The notes: a model not told the origin generated them from the sequence alone. A stretch of 47,218 bases of DNA from an uncultured Collinsella sp. (GCA_900548815.1 URLR01000008.1:1-47218), one strand, 5' to 3'. Positions 37,282 to 45,467 are shown, counted from the stretch's first letter. Numbers and translations: made by a program.

Positions 37282-38157
37282 ATGGACATGACGGATATGA
37301 CGAGGGCGGCCGTGTCGCGCCGCCACTTTTTGCAGCTGGCTGGCGCCGGCATGCTTGCGCTGACGGGGACCGCGCTTACCGGTTGCGGCAACTCCACCAG
37401 CGGCGAGGGCTCCGACAAGGGGTCTAAGCTTGCGGCTATCAAGTCGCGTGGCCATCTGAATGCCGGCGTTAAGAAGGACGTTCCCGGCTATGGCTATTAC
37501 GACACTGCCAAGGGTCGCTTTGAGGGCATGGAAGTCGATTTGTGCTACCAGATCGCCGCTGCCGTCTTTGGCGTGAGCTACAAGGAGGCCCGTGCCCAGG
37601 AACTTGTCGAGTTTACCGACGTAACGCCCAAGACGCGCGGTCCGCTGATCGATAACGGCCAACTTGACGTGGTCGCGGCGACCTACACCATCACCGACGA
37701 GCGCAAAAAGAGCTGGGATTTCTCGACGCCGTACCGCACCGACTACGTGGGACTCATGGTCAAGAAGCGCTCGGGTTTTACCTCGATTGAGGACCTGGAC
37801 GGCAAGGTTATTGGCGTGAGCCAGGGTGCCACCACGCAGGGCCTGATCGAGCAGATGATCAAGGACAACGGCTTTAGCTGCAAGCCCGAGTTTAGGGCCT
37901 TTAGCGGCTACCCCATCATCAAGAGTTCGCTCGACGCCGGCAATATCGACGTCTTTGCCATGGACCGCTCCACGCTGGCCGGTTACATGAACGAGACCGT
38001 TGAGCTGCTGCAGCCCGAGGTCAAGTTTGGCGAGCAGGGCTACGGCGTGGCGACCAAGAAGGGCTGCGACCTTTCGGCTGTGGTCGATCAGGTGGTTTGC
38101 GATCGCCTGGCCGATGGCTGGCTCGACCAAGAGGTCAAGACCTGGGGTCTTGTATAG
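37282..38157 (+). CDS. Amino acid ABC transporter binding protein, Tat-type lipoprotein
   Basis: 291 residues from the ATG at 37282 (a GTG three bases upstream and ATGs at 37288 and 37297 are alternatives; no strong ribosome binding site). The signal has a twin-arginine motif, SRRHFLQLAGAG, and a lipobox, ALTGCG, so export folded by Tat and lipidation on Cys are both indicated. The mature part is a type 3 periplasmic binding fold: GHLNAGVKKDVPGYGYYD, FEGMEVDLC, and IGVSQGATTQ. Glutamate or glutamine family ligands are likely. Nine bases lie between the ATPase stop and this ATG, so translation is probably coupled. Confidence 0.88.
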   Translation: MDMTDMTRAAVSRRHFLQLAGAGMLALTGTALTGCGNSTSGEGSDKGSKLAAIKSRGHLNAGVKKDVPGYGYYDTAKGRFEGMEVDLCYQIAAAVFGVSYKEARAQELVEFTDVTPKTRGPLIDNGQLDVVAATYTITDERKKSWDFSTPYRTDYVGLMVKKRSGFTSIEDLDGKVIGVSQGATTQGLIEQMIKDNGFSCKPEFRAFSGYPIIKSSLDAGNIDVFAMDRSTLAGYMNETVELLQPEVKFGEQGYGVATKKGCDLSAVVDQVVCDRLADGWLDQEVKTWGLV

Positions 38158-38182
38158 GCGCATCGTCCAAGGAAGGAATCAA

Positions 38183-38929
38183 ATGCTCGAAGGATTGTTT
38201 GACGCCGACCGCTGGTCGACGACATTTCAAAACATGGGGCCCTTCTGGGAGGGCTTTGGCGTGACGCTGCAGGTGGTCGTTGCCGGTCTGCTGCTGTCGC
38301 TGGTGCTGGGCACGCTGCTGGGCGTGTTCTCTACCACTCGCTCGCGCGTGCTGCGCGCCATAAGCCGCGTGTACGTGGAGTTTTACCAGAACACCCCGTT
38401 GCCCGTGCAGGTGCTCTTTATGTACATGGCCGGTCCGCAGTTTTTGCAGGCCATAACCGGTGCCGACCAGCCGGTGCGTATCGCGCCGTTCGTGCTGGGC
38501 TTCTTGGGCGTGGGTCTGTATCATGCGGCCTACATTTCGGAGGTCATCCGCACCGGTATCGAGGCAGTTCCGCGCGGTCAGATGGAGGCGGCCCAGAGCC
38601 AGGGCTTCACCCGTGCGCAGGCGTACTGGTACATCGTGCTGCCCCAGACATTCAAGATCATTCTGCCGCCGCTGTGTAACCAGGCGCTCAACCTGGTCAA
38701 GAACACGTCGGTGCTGGCGCTTGTGGCCGGCGGTGACCTTATGTACCGTTCCGACAACTTTGTGAGTCTGTACGGTTACCTGCAGGGATACATCGTCTGC
38801 TGCCTTATGTACTTCATCATCTGCTTTCCGCTCGCCATGCTGGTGCAGTGGCTCGAGCGCCGCTCCAAGGAGCGTCCGCGCGGCGTGAGCCTGGCCGAGC
38901 TGGGGCTCGACAACGTAGAGGAGGCCTAG
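38183..38929 (+). CDS. Amino acid ABC transporter permease
   Basis: 248 residues with about five transmembrane helices. The EAAQSQGFTRAQAYWYIVLPQTFKIILPP block is the cytoplasmic EAA loop that docks on the ATPase. FYQNTPLPVQVLFMY near residue 65 is the usual HisM-type N-terminal motif. GGAAGGA lies about seven bases before the ATG at 38183, so a longer frame from 38000 that runs through the binding-protein gene is not real. It forms the channel with the permease that follows four bases later. Confidence 0.93.
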   Translation: MLEGLFDADRWSTTFQNMGPFWEGFGVTLQVVVAGLLLSLVLGTLLGVFSTTRSRVLRAISRVYVEFYQNTPLPVQVLFMYMAGPQFLQAITGADQPVRIAPFVLGFLGVGLYHAAYISEVIRTGIEAVPRGQMEAAQSQGFTRAQAYWYIVLPQTFKIILPPLCNQALNLVKNTSVLALVAGGDLMYRSDNFVSLYGYLQGYIVCCLMYFIICFPLAMLVQWLERRSKERPRGVSLAELGLDNVEEA

Positions 38930-38932
38930 CGC

Positions 38933-39571
38933 ATGGAAATCTTCAACGCGACCAACCTGCTCTACATTTGGGGCGGCTTTGTTAAGACGATCGAGATCTC
39001 GGCGCTGTCGATCTTTTTCTCGCTCATCTTTGGCACGGTGCTGGCGCTCGTTAAGAGCTATGCGCCCCGCCCGTTCCGTATTTTGGTGAGCGCCTATATC
39101 GAGCTGTTCCGTTGCACGCCGAACCTGCTGTGGATCCTGTTTATCTACTTTACGGTGCAGGGTTTGGACATTGTGATTTCGACCATCGCCTTTACGCTGT
39201 TTACCAGCGCTGTTATGGCCGAGATTGTGCGCGGCGGCCTCAACTCGATTCCGCGTGGCCAGTTTGAGGCAGCGCAGAGCCAGGGCTTCGGCTTCTTTGC
39301 CACCATGCGCTACATCATTCTGCCGCAGACGTTTAAGACGATCATTCCGGCGCTGTTTAGCCAGTGCACGACCGTCATTAAGGACAGCTCGTATCTTTCG
39401 GGCATTAACGTGGCCGAGCTCATGTACACGGCAAACGTCGTGATGGCCCACGCGATCGACCTGTCGCAGGTTCTTATGCTCTACGGCCTGGTGTTTGCGA
39501 TGTACTTTGTGCTCAACTTTGGTATCTCGCTGCTGGTCCGAGCGTATCAACGTCGTATCGTGGCAGCGTAG
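38933..39571 (+). CDS. Second amino acid ABC transporter permease
   Basis: 212 residues, about five helices, HisM/GlnP family. ELFRCTPNLLWILFIYF and the EAA loop EAAQSQGFGFFATMRYIILPQTFKTIIPA are present. Two different permeases in one operon, each about 210-250 residues, is the arrangement seen for Glu/Asp importers (GluBCD type). The stop lies two bases before a short perfect hairpin, 39573-39603, which may act as terminator. Confidence 0.93.
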   Translation: MEIFNATNLLYIWGGFVKTIEISALSIFFSLIFGTVLALVKSYAPRPFRILVSAYIELFRCTPNLLWILFIYFTVQGLDIVISTIAFTLFTSAVMAEIVRGGLNSIPRGQFEAAQSQGFGFFATMRYIILPQTFKTIIPALFSQCTTVIKDSSYLSGINVAELMYTANVVMAHAIDLSQVLMLYGLVFAMYFVLNFGISLLVRAYQRRIVAA

Positions 39572-39572
39572 A

Positions 39573-39603
39573 ATGTGACAAAGGGACTGTCCCTTTGTCA
39601 CAT
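39573..39603. repeat. Perfect hairpin, 14-bp stem with three-base loop
   Basis: ATGTGACAAAGGGA (39573-39586) pairs with TCCCTTTGTCACAT (39590-39603) around CTG. It shares GGGACTGTCCC with the GGGxCAGG repeat family. It sits just past the permease stop and before the kinase-like gene. Confidence 0.75.
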
Positions 39604-39619
39604 AGAGAAAGGAATCGCG

Positions 39620-40243
39620 ATGAGCGATCTGGAGAATAAGAAGAATCCTGTGGTCATTACCATCGCGCGCGACTTTGGCGCCGAGGGCCACGAGATTGGT
39701 CGCATGCTTGCCGACGAGTTGGGGATTCCGCTGTACGATAACGAGCTGCTGGTGCGTGCGTCGCTGCGCGCGGGCGAGTCGCTCGACAAGATGGCTGCCT
39801 ACGACGAGCGCCTGGCCGTGGAGAACATGGCGTTTCTGCCCGACCGCTACGATGCGCGTTCGTACTCGGACAAGCTGTTCCAAAAGATGAGCCAGGTGAT
39901 TTTGGATCTGGGTGAGACCGAGAGCTGCATTATCGAAGGCCGTCTGTCCGATTATCTGCTGCGCAACAACCCCAACCACATCGCCGTGCTGGTGACTGCG
40001 CCCTTTGAGGACCGCGTCGAGATCGTGCGCAAGAAGCGTGGCCTCAACAAAAGGAAGGGCGCCAAGCTGGTCAAGCAGCAGCAGAAGGCGCGCGAGGCGT
40101 TCTATAAGCGCTACAGTGCCGGAAAGTGGAAGATGACGAGCGGTAAAGACATCGTCGTCAACCGCGCCAAGCTGGGCCGCGAGGGTTGCAAAGACGTTAT
40201 TGCCGCAGCCTACCGCTACAAAGTGGCGCAGCTCGAAGACTAA
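39620..40243 (+). CDS. Cytidylate-kinase-like protein
   Basis: 207 residues. VITIARDFGAEGHEIGRMLADELGIPLYDNELL is the Cytidylate_kin2-type start; it lacks the GxxGxGK loop of true Cmk, having ARDFGAEGHE instead. IIEGRLSDYLLRNNPNHIAVLVTAPFEDRVEIV follows. Members of this family are kinase-like but their substrate is unknown, so the protein should not be read as CMP kinase. AGAAAGGA lies seven bases before the ATG at 39620. The hairpin repeats before and after it isolate it as a single gene, although read-through from the ABC operon is possible. Confidence 0.75.
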   Translation: MSDLENKKNPVVITIARDFGAEGHEIGRMLADELGIPLYDNELLVRASLRAGESLDKMAAYDERLAVENMAFLPDRYDARSYSDKLFQKMSQVILDLGETESCIIEGRLSDYLLRNNPNHIAVLVTAPFEDRVEIVRKKRGLNKRKGAKLVKQQQKAREAFYKRYSAGKWKMTSGKDIVVNRAKLGREGCKDVIAAAYRYKVAQLED

Positions 40244-40252
40244 CCGACCAAA

Positions 40253-40287
40253 ACCACCACAAAGGTGCCTGTCCCCTTTGTGGTGGT
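40253..40287. repeat. Hairpin repeat with TGCCTGTCC loop
   Basis: ACCACCACAAAGG (40253-40265) pairs perfectly with CCTTTGTGGTGGT (40275-40287). Compared with the element at 953-987, one base of the stem differs and its partner is changed to match, while the loop stays TGCCTGxCC. Confidence 0.8.
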
Positions 40288-40369
40288 GGAGCGGCCGGCA
40301 TAGAAAAAGTCCCCGCCGGGCGTGTGCTCGACGGGGACTTTGCCGTTTGATGGCTAACGCTGAGGGTGA

Positions 40370-41779
40370 CTACTCGCCCAGCAGGCTCTTGGTGATGGAA
40401 GCGGCGGCCTTCTTGCCGGCGCCCATCGCCAGAATGACCGTAGCGGCACCGGTGACGATGTCGCCGCCGGCCCAGATGCGGGGATCGGTGGTCTGGCCGG
40501 TCTCCTCGTCAGCGACGATGTAGCCCCACTTGTTGAGCTCCATCTTGCCGCCGATCTTCTTTGCGAAGGGGTTGGCGTTGGTGCCGATAGCCGAGATCGC
40601 GACGTCGCAGGGAATCTCCTCGATGGCGCCCTCGATGGGCACCGGGCGACGACGACCGGACTCGTCGGGCTCGCCGAGCTCCATCTTCTGGACCTTGACG
40701 GCGCATACGGAGCCGTCCTCGCCAGGGACAAACTCGAGCGGGGAGACGAGCGGCAGAACCTCGACGCCCTCGGCCTTAGCGTGGTGCAGCTCGGCGCGAC
40801 GGCAGGGCATCTCGTCCTCGGTACGGCGGTAGGCGATGATGGCGTGCTCGGCGCCCAGACGCTTGGCGGTACGGACGGCGTCCATAGCCACGTTGCCGCC
40901 ACCAAAGACGACGACGTTCTTGCCGTGTTTGGTGGGAGTGTCGTACTCGGGGAACTTGTTGGCCTTCATCAGGTTCACGCGGGTGAGGTACTCGTTCGCG
41001 AAGAAGACGTTGGGCAGGTTCTCGCCGGGGACGTTGAGGAACTTGGGCAGGCCAGCGCCGGTCGCCACGTAGATGGCGTCGAAGCCCTGCTCGAACAGCT
41101 CCTCGGCCGTGGCCATGTTGCCCACGACGGAGTTGTACTCAAACTTGACGCCCATGTCCTCCAGGCCGTCAATCTCGCGCTTGACGACTGCCTTGGGCAG
41201 ACGGAACTCGGGGATGCCGTAGACCAGCACGCCGCCGCCGGTGAAGAAGGCCTCAAAGACAGTGACGTCAAAGCCGTTGCGGGCGAGCTCGCCGGCGCAG
41301 GTGATGCCGGACGGGCCAGAGCCGACGACAGCGACCTTCTTGCCGTTCTTGGGGGCCATCTTGGGCGTGGAGGCGAGCTCGGGGCGGTCACCCAGGAAGC
41401 GCTCGAGCTGGCCGATGGCCACGGGCTCGGACTTCTTGCCACGGATGCACTTGCCCTCGCACTGGTTCTCCTGCGGGCAGACGCGGCCGCAGATGGCGGG
41501 AAGCATGGAGTCCTCGCGGATGGTATCGAGAGCGCCGCCGAAGTCCTTCTCGCGGATCTGTTCGATAAAGCGGGGGATGTTGATGTTGACGGGGCAGCCC
41601 TCAACACAGAACGGCTTCTTGCAGTTGAGGCAGCGCTCGGCCTCGGCCAGCGCCATCTCCTCGGTGAAGCCCTTGTCGACGGGGCGGAAGTCGCAGGCGC
41701 GCTCGGCAGCCGGCTCCTCGTTATCGGGGGTGCGGGGCGACTTCATATCGGCAACGAAACGACCGTTAACTAGTGGCAT
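40370..41779 (-). CDS. nfnB: NfnB-like / GltD-type flavin oxidoreductase large subunit
   Basis: 469 residues. Cysteines in CLNCKKPFCVEGCPVNINIP and CGRVCPQENQCEGKC bind two 4Fe-4S clusters, as in GltD-like proteins. FAD binds at VVGSGPSGI and NAD(P)H at VVFGGGNVAMDA. With the adjacent small subunit, this arrangement fits NfnAB, which links NADH and ferredoxin to NADP by electron bifurcation. The same proteins are often annotated as glutamate synthase small subunit or SudA; no GltB large subunit is nearby, which favours NfnB. The start overlaps the end of nfnA by ten bases. Confidence 0.85.
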   Translation of the reverse strand: MPLVNGRFVADMKSPRTPDNEEPAAERACDFRPVDKGFTEEMALAEAERCLNCKKPFCVEGCPVNINIPRFIEQIREKDFGGALDTIREDSMLPAICGRVCPQENQCEGKCIRGKKSEPVAIGQLERFLGDRPELASTPKMAPKNGKKVAVVGSGPSGITCAGELARNGFDVTVFEAFFTGGGVLVYGIPEFRLPKAVVKREIDGLEDMGVKFEYNSVVGNMATAEELFEQGFDAIYVATGAGLPKFLNVPGENLPNVFFANEYLTRVNLMKANKFPEYDTPTKHGKNVVVFGGGNVAMDAVRTAKRLGAEHAIIAYRRTEDEMPCRRAELHHAKAEGVEVLPLVSPLEFVPGEDGSVCAVKVQKMELGEPDESGRRRPVPIEGAIEEIPCDVAISAIGTNANPFAKKIGGKMELNKWGYIVADEETGQTTDPRIWAGGDIVTGAATVILAMGAGKKAAASITKSLLGE

Positions 41780-42609
41780 GCGCAGCTCTTTTCCTCATAG
41801 GCCTTGAGGGACTCGCCCTCTTCGGAACGGTAAGCGGCCTGGCGGGCACGAAGGTCATCCCAGTCGACCAGGGTGGCATCGAAGTCGGGGCCGTCGACGC
41901 AAGCGAACTTGGTCACGCCGCCCACCTCGACGCGGCAGCAGCCGCACATACCGGTGCCGTCAACCATGATGGGGTTGAGCGACGCGGTGATGGGGGTGTC
42001 GTACTTCTGGGCGGTGAGGGTCGAGAACTTCATCATCGGAACGGGGCCGACGCAGAAGACCTGGCTCACGGCCTTGTCCTGCAGCAGGCGCTCCAGCGGA
42101 GCGGTGACAACGCCCTGCTCGCCGTAGGAGCCGTCGTCAGTGGTGATGTGGATGTGGTCCTCGTCGAGGAGCTCGCGGAACTGGTCCTCCATGAGCAGGA
42201 GGTCCTTGGTGCGGGCGCCCATGATGGCGTGCACCTCGTGGCCGGTCTCGACCAGGTGCTTGGCGACCGGGAAGGCAATTGCCAGGCCGACGCCGCCGCC
42301 AATGACAGCGCAGGGGCCCTCGGCCATCTCGGTGGGAACGCCCAGCGGGCCCACGACGTCGCGCAGCGACTCGCCGGCCTCGTAGGTGGAAAGCATCTCG
42401 GTGGTCTTGCCGATCACCATGAAGATGAACTCGACCCAGCCCTCGTCACCGTTCCAGCCGGCCAGGGTAAACGGGACGCGCTCGCCCGTCTCGTTGGCGC
42501 GAACCATGAGGAACTGTCCAGCGTGCGCATGCTTGGCGATTGCAGGCGCCTCGATGCGGAACTTGAACACCTTCTCCGAGAACTGCGTCTTCTCCAGGAT
42601 CTTATACAT
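41770..42609 (-). CDS. nfnA: NfnA-like FAD/2Fe-2S oxidoreductase small subunit
   Basis: 279 residues. The N-terminal part (1-100) is a ferredoxin-reductase FAD domain with LMVRANETGERVPFTLAGW; the centre binds NAD(H) (IGGGVGLAIAFPVAKHL). The cysteine motif GTGMCGCCRVEVGG...CVDGP, near residue 220-240, holds the 2Fe-2S cluster, as in PyrK and NfnA. The C-terminal 35 residues, ending SCACH, are more than most family members have. GAGAGGGG lies before the ATG. The 3' end overlaps nfnB, so the two make one complex in a 1:1 ratio. A TATAAT box on this strand at 42715-42720 may be the -10. Confidence 0.85.
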   Translation of the reverse strand: MYKILEKTQFSEKVFKFRIEAPAIAKHAHAGQFLMVRANETGERVPFTLAGWNGDEGWVEFIFMVIGKTTEMLSTYEAGESLRDVVGPLGVPTEMAEGPCAVIGGGVGLAIAFPVAKHLVETGHEVHAIMGARTKDLLLMEDQFRELLDEDHIHITTDDGSYGEQGVVTAPLERLLQDKAVSQVFCVGPVPMMKFSTLTAQKYDTPITASLNPIMVDGTGMCGCCRVEVGGVTKFACVDGPDFDATLVDWDDLRARQAAYRSEEGESLKAYEEKSCACH

Positions 42610-42714
42610 AGAACCCCTCTCTTGTTAGGGCTGCCGAACCGTGCCTCCACGGAAATGGACGGTAGCCCGAATAAAACCGTACGCGCACAGGCGTTGTGCA
42701 GACATACGGTGCAA

Positions 42715-42720
42715 ATTATA
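42715..42720 (-). promoter_or_regulatory. -10 box of the nfnAB promoter
   Basis: Consensus TATAAT on the minus strand, 105 bases before the nfnA ATG. No good -35 is seen. Confidence 0.4.
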
Positions 42721-42781
42721 CCCTCATGGACATGTCGCTTACGTGTGTCTTTGGCAGGTGGGAGCAGGGTTTATCCACTTT

Positions 42782-42818
42782 GGCCTACCAAATAGGGGCA
42801 GGTTTATTTTGGTCAGCC
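42782..42818. repeat. GGGGCAGG-loop hairpin
   Basis: GGCCTACCAAA (42782-42792) faces TTTGGTCAGCC (42808-42818) with two mismatches around TAGGGGCAGGTTTAT. Just beside it, GTGGG...TCCAC (about 42758-42778) brackets AGCAGGGTTTA. Both belong to the GGGxCAGG family. Confidence 0.55.
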
Positions 42819-42835
42819 TTATCAGGCAAAACGGC

Positions 42836-42876
42836 AAAGGGGCCGGCCTCGGGTTGTGATGAGGCCGGCCCCCTTT
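42836..42876 (-). terminator. Terminator downstream of pth
   Basis: AAAGGGGCCGGCCTC (42836-42850) pairs with GAGGCCGGCCCCCTTT (42861-42876) around ten bases. On the minus strand it is followed by TTTGCCGTTTT. It separates pth from nfnA. Confidence 0.65.
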
Positions 42877-42942
42877 GGGGCGCTGCATATGTATGGCGGC
42901 ACAGGGTTTATTACGGCGCGGCTGTCATGGCGTTTCCGTAGA

Positions 42943-42985
42943 TAAAACCTGCCAAAATAACCCTGTCCCTAAATAGTAGGTTTTA
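42943..42985. repeat. Hairpin repeat overlapping the pth stop codon
   Basis: TAAAACCTGCCA (42943-42954) faces TAGTAGGTTTTA (42974-42985), two mismatches, around a loop with AACCCTGTCCC. On the minus strand the pth TAA (42983-42985) is the first codon of the arm, just as in purF at 30853-30855. Confidence 0.65.
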
Positions 42986-43612
42986 GTGCTTGCCGTTGGC
43001 GGAGGCGGCGCCGTTGACATGGTCGCGAGCATAGACTACGCCGTGCACAATCGCCAGGCCGGCGGCGTCGGCCGCGCGGGCGCAGGTGTCCTGGAAATCC
43101 TCGGCCTCGCGGGCGCGCAGCTGCTTAAGCACGTAGTCGGCGACGGCCATCTTGCCGGGAGGGTTGCCGATGCCGGTGCGGATGCGGCTGAAGTCGCGGC
43201 TGCCCATCTTATCGATGATGGAACGCAGGCCGTTGTGACCGGCATGGCCGCCGCCCACCTTAACACGCACGTCGCCGGCGGGAATATCGAGCTCGTCGTG
43301 GATGACGAGCAGCTCCTCGGCCTTGATCTTGTACTCGCGGCAGAGTTTGGAGATGGGCCCGCCCGAGGTGTTCATGTACGACTGCGGCTTGACCAGTACA
43401 ATCTGGCGCTTGCCGCCCTCTTCCTCGGGATCGTTGATGTTGATGAGCGCGATCTCGGCGCCTGCTTGGTTTTTCCAGTACGTGACGCCGGCCTGACGGG
43501 CCAGCTCGTCGATTGCTTTGAAACCAGCGTTGTGACGGGTCTCGGCATATTCCTCGCCAGGGTTGCCAAGTCCGGCAACCATGCGAATCTTAAGCGGCTG
43601 TGCAGCTGCCAT
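42983..43612 (-). CDS. pth: Peptidyl-tRNA hydrolase
   Basis: 209 residues. It frees tRNA from stalled peptidyl-tRNA and is essential in bacteria. VAGLGNPGEEYAETRHNAGF carries the catalytic His, and VIHDELDIPAGDVRVKVGGGHAGHNGLRS the Asp and Asn sites. The C-terminal tail beyond VLKQL is longer than usual. The ATG at 43612 is favoured because AAAGG is six bases away; the ATG at 43618 abuts it. pth, prs and glmU are usually close together; here the locus B cassette (43727-45444) lies between pth and prs. Confidence 0.95.
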   Translation of the reverse strand: MAAAQPLKIRMVAGLGNPGEEYAETRHNAGFKAIDELARQAGVTYWKNQAGAEIALININDPEEEGGKRQIVLVKPQSYMNTSGGPISKLCREYKIKAEELLVIHDELDIPAGDVRVKVGGGHAGHNGLRSIIDKMGSRDFSRIRTGIGNPPGKMAVADYVLKQLRAREAEDFQDTCARAADAAGLAIVHGVVYARDHVNGAASANGKH

Positions 43613-43726
43613 GTTCATCCTTTCGTTGATTTGTCGCCTGCTATGGTGAGCGACCCCGTTGCTGCTGTCAAATGGCGGGTGATTGAGGCTGTATGAGGGC
43701 GTTTGGGCAGTCGTCAGAAGCCGGGG

Positions 43727-43929
43727 TGGACAGTTAGTTCAGATTTGTATAAACCAAGAGGTCTTTGACTGTCAAAATTGGGACCGCGGAACTGCCACGG
43801 CGCTTTGGGGAGCACATTTTGCGCTATTTCAGATCTTTCGAGTCTTCAAATGAGGTGACTGGCGCCGGGATGGCGGCAAACTACCTCGATATTAGCCGTC
43901 TTTTTATACAAATCTGAACTAACTGTCCA
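43727..43929. mobile_element. MITE-like element 1 of locus B (203 bp)
   Basis: Ends are long inverted repeats: TGGACAGTTAGTTCAGAT followed by TTGTATAA at the left, and the exact reverse complement at the right (TTATACAAATCTGAACTA then ACTGTCCA). 26 bp match perfectly. The inside has no gene. It lies 115 bases from the pth start. The terminal repeat is shared, with two differing bases in the TTGTAT/ACGTAT part, by element 2 at 45252-45444. Confidence 0.85.
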
Positions 43930-44002
43930 GCCATGCTAGGTAACACTGGGTAAAAGTCTTTTAGACCGGCGCGAGGCCGATTCCGGCCCGCAGGGCGTTG
44001 AG

Positions 44003-45088
44003 CTAGGCAGCCTGACGCTTGCGATAACCCTTGATGCGGTAGCGGAATCGAACCCCCGCAAGTCGATGTATCGTCTGGGCGAAGGCTTCGAGTGCAACAA
44101 GGTCCTTCATTTGGTCACGATTGATAACCAGGACGTGGATACCCATGGCTTTAAGGCCATTGTTGCGACTGCCATCGTGGATGCGGGCGTTTTGAAGCTC
44201 ATGTCCAATTCCGTTGTATTCGTTGTCGATTCCGGCGGCCGGGCAATATAAGTCGCAGATGGCGTAGGGGATGCCCGAGGACATGTTGACCGCAAGGGTG
44301 TCGAAATCGACACGATAGTTGAGCAGCAGGCCTCCCATGGGCAAACTGCAACACCCGAATCCGCCAAAGCGCATGGGCGCGCCCAGGACGGCGAACATCA
44401 ATGATTCCGCTGGGGATGCGGATCCGGCCCGGGCGAGTTTGACAGCCGTACGAAACGAGGCGTAGGAACTACTTTTGGCAAACCGTGCGACTGCCTCGAG
44501 TTCTTCGATGGTTGTAGCGGGTTCGCATCTATAGTGTGCCTGTTCGTAGCGTGTTTCGGCTGGCTTTTCGGGTGTCGGCTGGTCGCCCTGGCAATCGAGG
44601 TCGTCCATCGCTTCGAAGCTGTTGGCCTTGGGCCACGTGTCGTCGTAGGCGATGGGGTAAGTTGCCTCGGGCGGAAGTGAGTAGGTTCCGAGCAGCTCCA
44701 TAAGGAGCATCAAGGTTTTGGCGACTGATTCATTTTTGGAACAAAGCATGGCTGTCATGGCAGAAGACGTTGCGTAGATGTCGGCCTCGACGTGCATAAT
44801 TGCACCTTCAGGAAGAGGAGTGGAGAGAATATGCTGAAGAAGTCGCTTGTCGGGGCGCCTGTTGTCTTCGTTTGAAACGAGAAGATCGAGCAGTTCGGAA
44901 TCATCTTCATTCCAGGCGTCGAGTATCGAAAGTGCGCCAAAGTCTATCGCGTCATTGTTGGGAATGCAGCCAGCCAAGGCCTGTGCTTGCTGTTCGCTAT
45001 CAACGGAGTCCCAGGGTAGGGCAGAGTACGCCCGTCGTGCGCGACGAATTGCGCGGAGGGCGGAGAGATGTGAAATCACGGTCGTCAT
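44003..45088 (-). CDS. Locus B: divergent homologue of the locus A nuclease-like protein, with altered ExK site
   Basis: 361 residues, ATG at 45088; no clear ribosome binding site is seen. ISHLSALRAIRRARRA at the start, PEGAIMHV..IYATSSAM in the middle and SASPAES (223-229) align with ISHKTAW, PGIFITDEAF and SASPMET of locus A. The C-terminal motif keeps D279 and E290 but has N292 where A has Lys247 (EYNG against EYKG). Following HEL...R..D..R.NGLKAMGIHVLVIN also aligns. So this copy may bind but not cut DNA. Two MITE-like elements bracket it. Function is unknown; a role in mobility, defence or regulation cannot be separated. Confidence 0.55.
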   Translation of the reverse strand: MTTVISHLSALRAIRRARRAYSALPWDSVDSEQQAQALAGCIPNNDAIDFGALSILDAWNEDDSELLDLLVSNEDNRRPDKRLLQHILSTPLPEGAIMHVEADIYATSSAMTAMLCSKNESVAKTLMLLMELLGTYSLPPEATYPIAYDDTWPKANSFEAMDDLDCQGDQPTPEKPAETRYEQAHYRCEPATTIEELEAVARFAKSSSYASFRTAVKLARAGSASPAESLMFAVLGAPMRFGGFGCCSLPMGGLLLNYRVDFDTLAVNMSSGIPYAICDLYCPAAGIDNEYNGIGHELQNARIHDGSRNNGLKAMGIHVLVINRDQMKDLVALEAFAQTIHRLAGVRFRYRIKGYRKRQAA

Positions 45089-45251
45089 AGCTATAACGTA
45101 CTAAGTTGGCGGCAGAATGCGACCGCCATACCGTTCTTTTCGCTCAGCGGGGCGCTGCGCGCCATGAACGGCTGGGTGTTATGAAATCGGTGGAATCGGT
45201 TGAGGGGATTGCAGGAAATTGAGCTCTGCCGCGAAGGTTGACGATAGCTAC

Positions 45252-45444
45252 TGGACAGTTAGTTCAGATACGTATAAGACGGCGGGCGTTCGAGGCGTTT
45301 CTAAGGGCTTTCTAGGGCGATTTGAGGGTAAATATGCGGCGGTCGTACTCGAAAGCGATGAGCTTTGGGCAGTATGGCGTTCGCCGGGGAGCTCAGAACG
45401 GCCTTTGGAGCTTTAAAAAAATACGTATCTGAACTAATTGTCCA
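45252..45444. mobile_element. MITE-like element 2 of locus B (193 bp)
   Basis: Ends TGGACAGTTAGTTCAGAT then ACGTAT at the left, and ATACGTATCTGAACTAAT then TGTCCA at the right, 23 of 24 paired. It has no gene inside. Its right interior (reverse complement CCTCGAACGCCCGCCGTCTT) resembles that of element 1 (CCTCGATATTAGCCGTCTTT), so the two are diverged relatives, not only matching ends. Confidence 0.85.
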
Positions 45445-45467
45445 GGGAAGGTTGTCGAGGGGTAGAA

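Noticed and set aside
42686..42941. Short frames between nfnA and pth
   Set aside because: They run through a terminator hairpin and repeat elements and lack ribosome binding sites.
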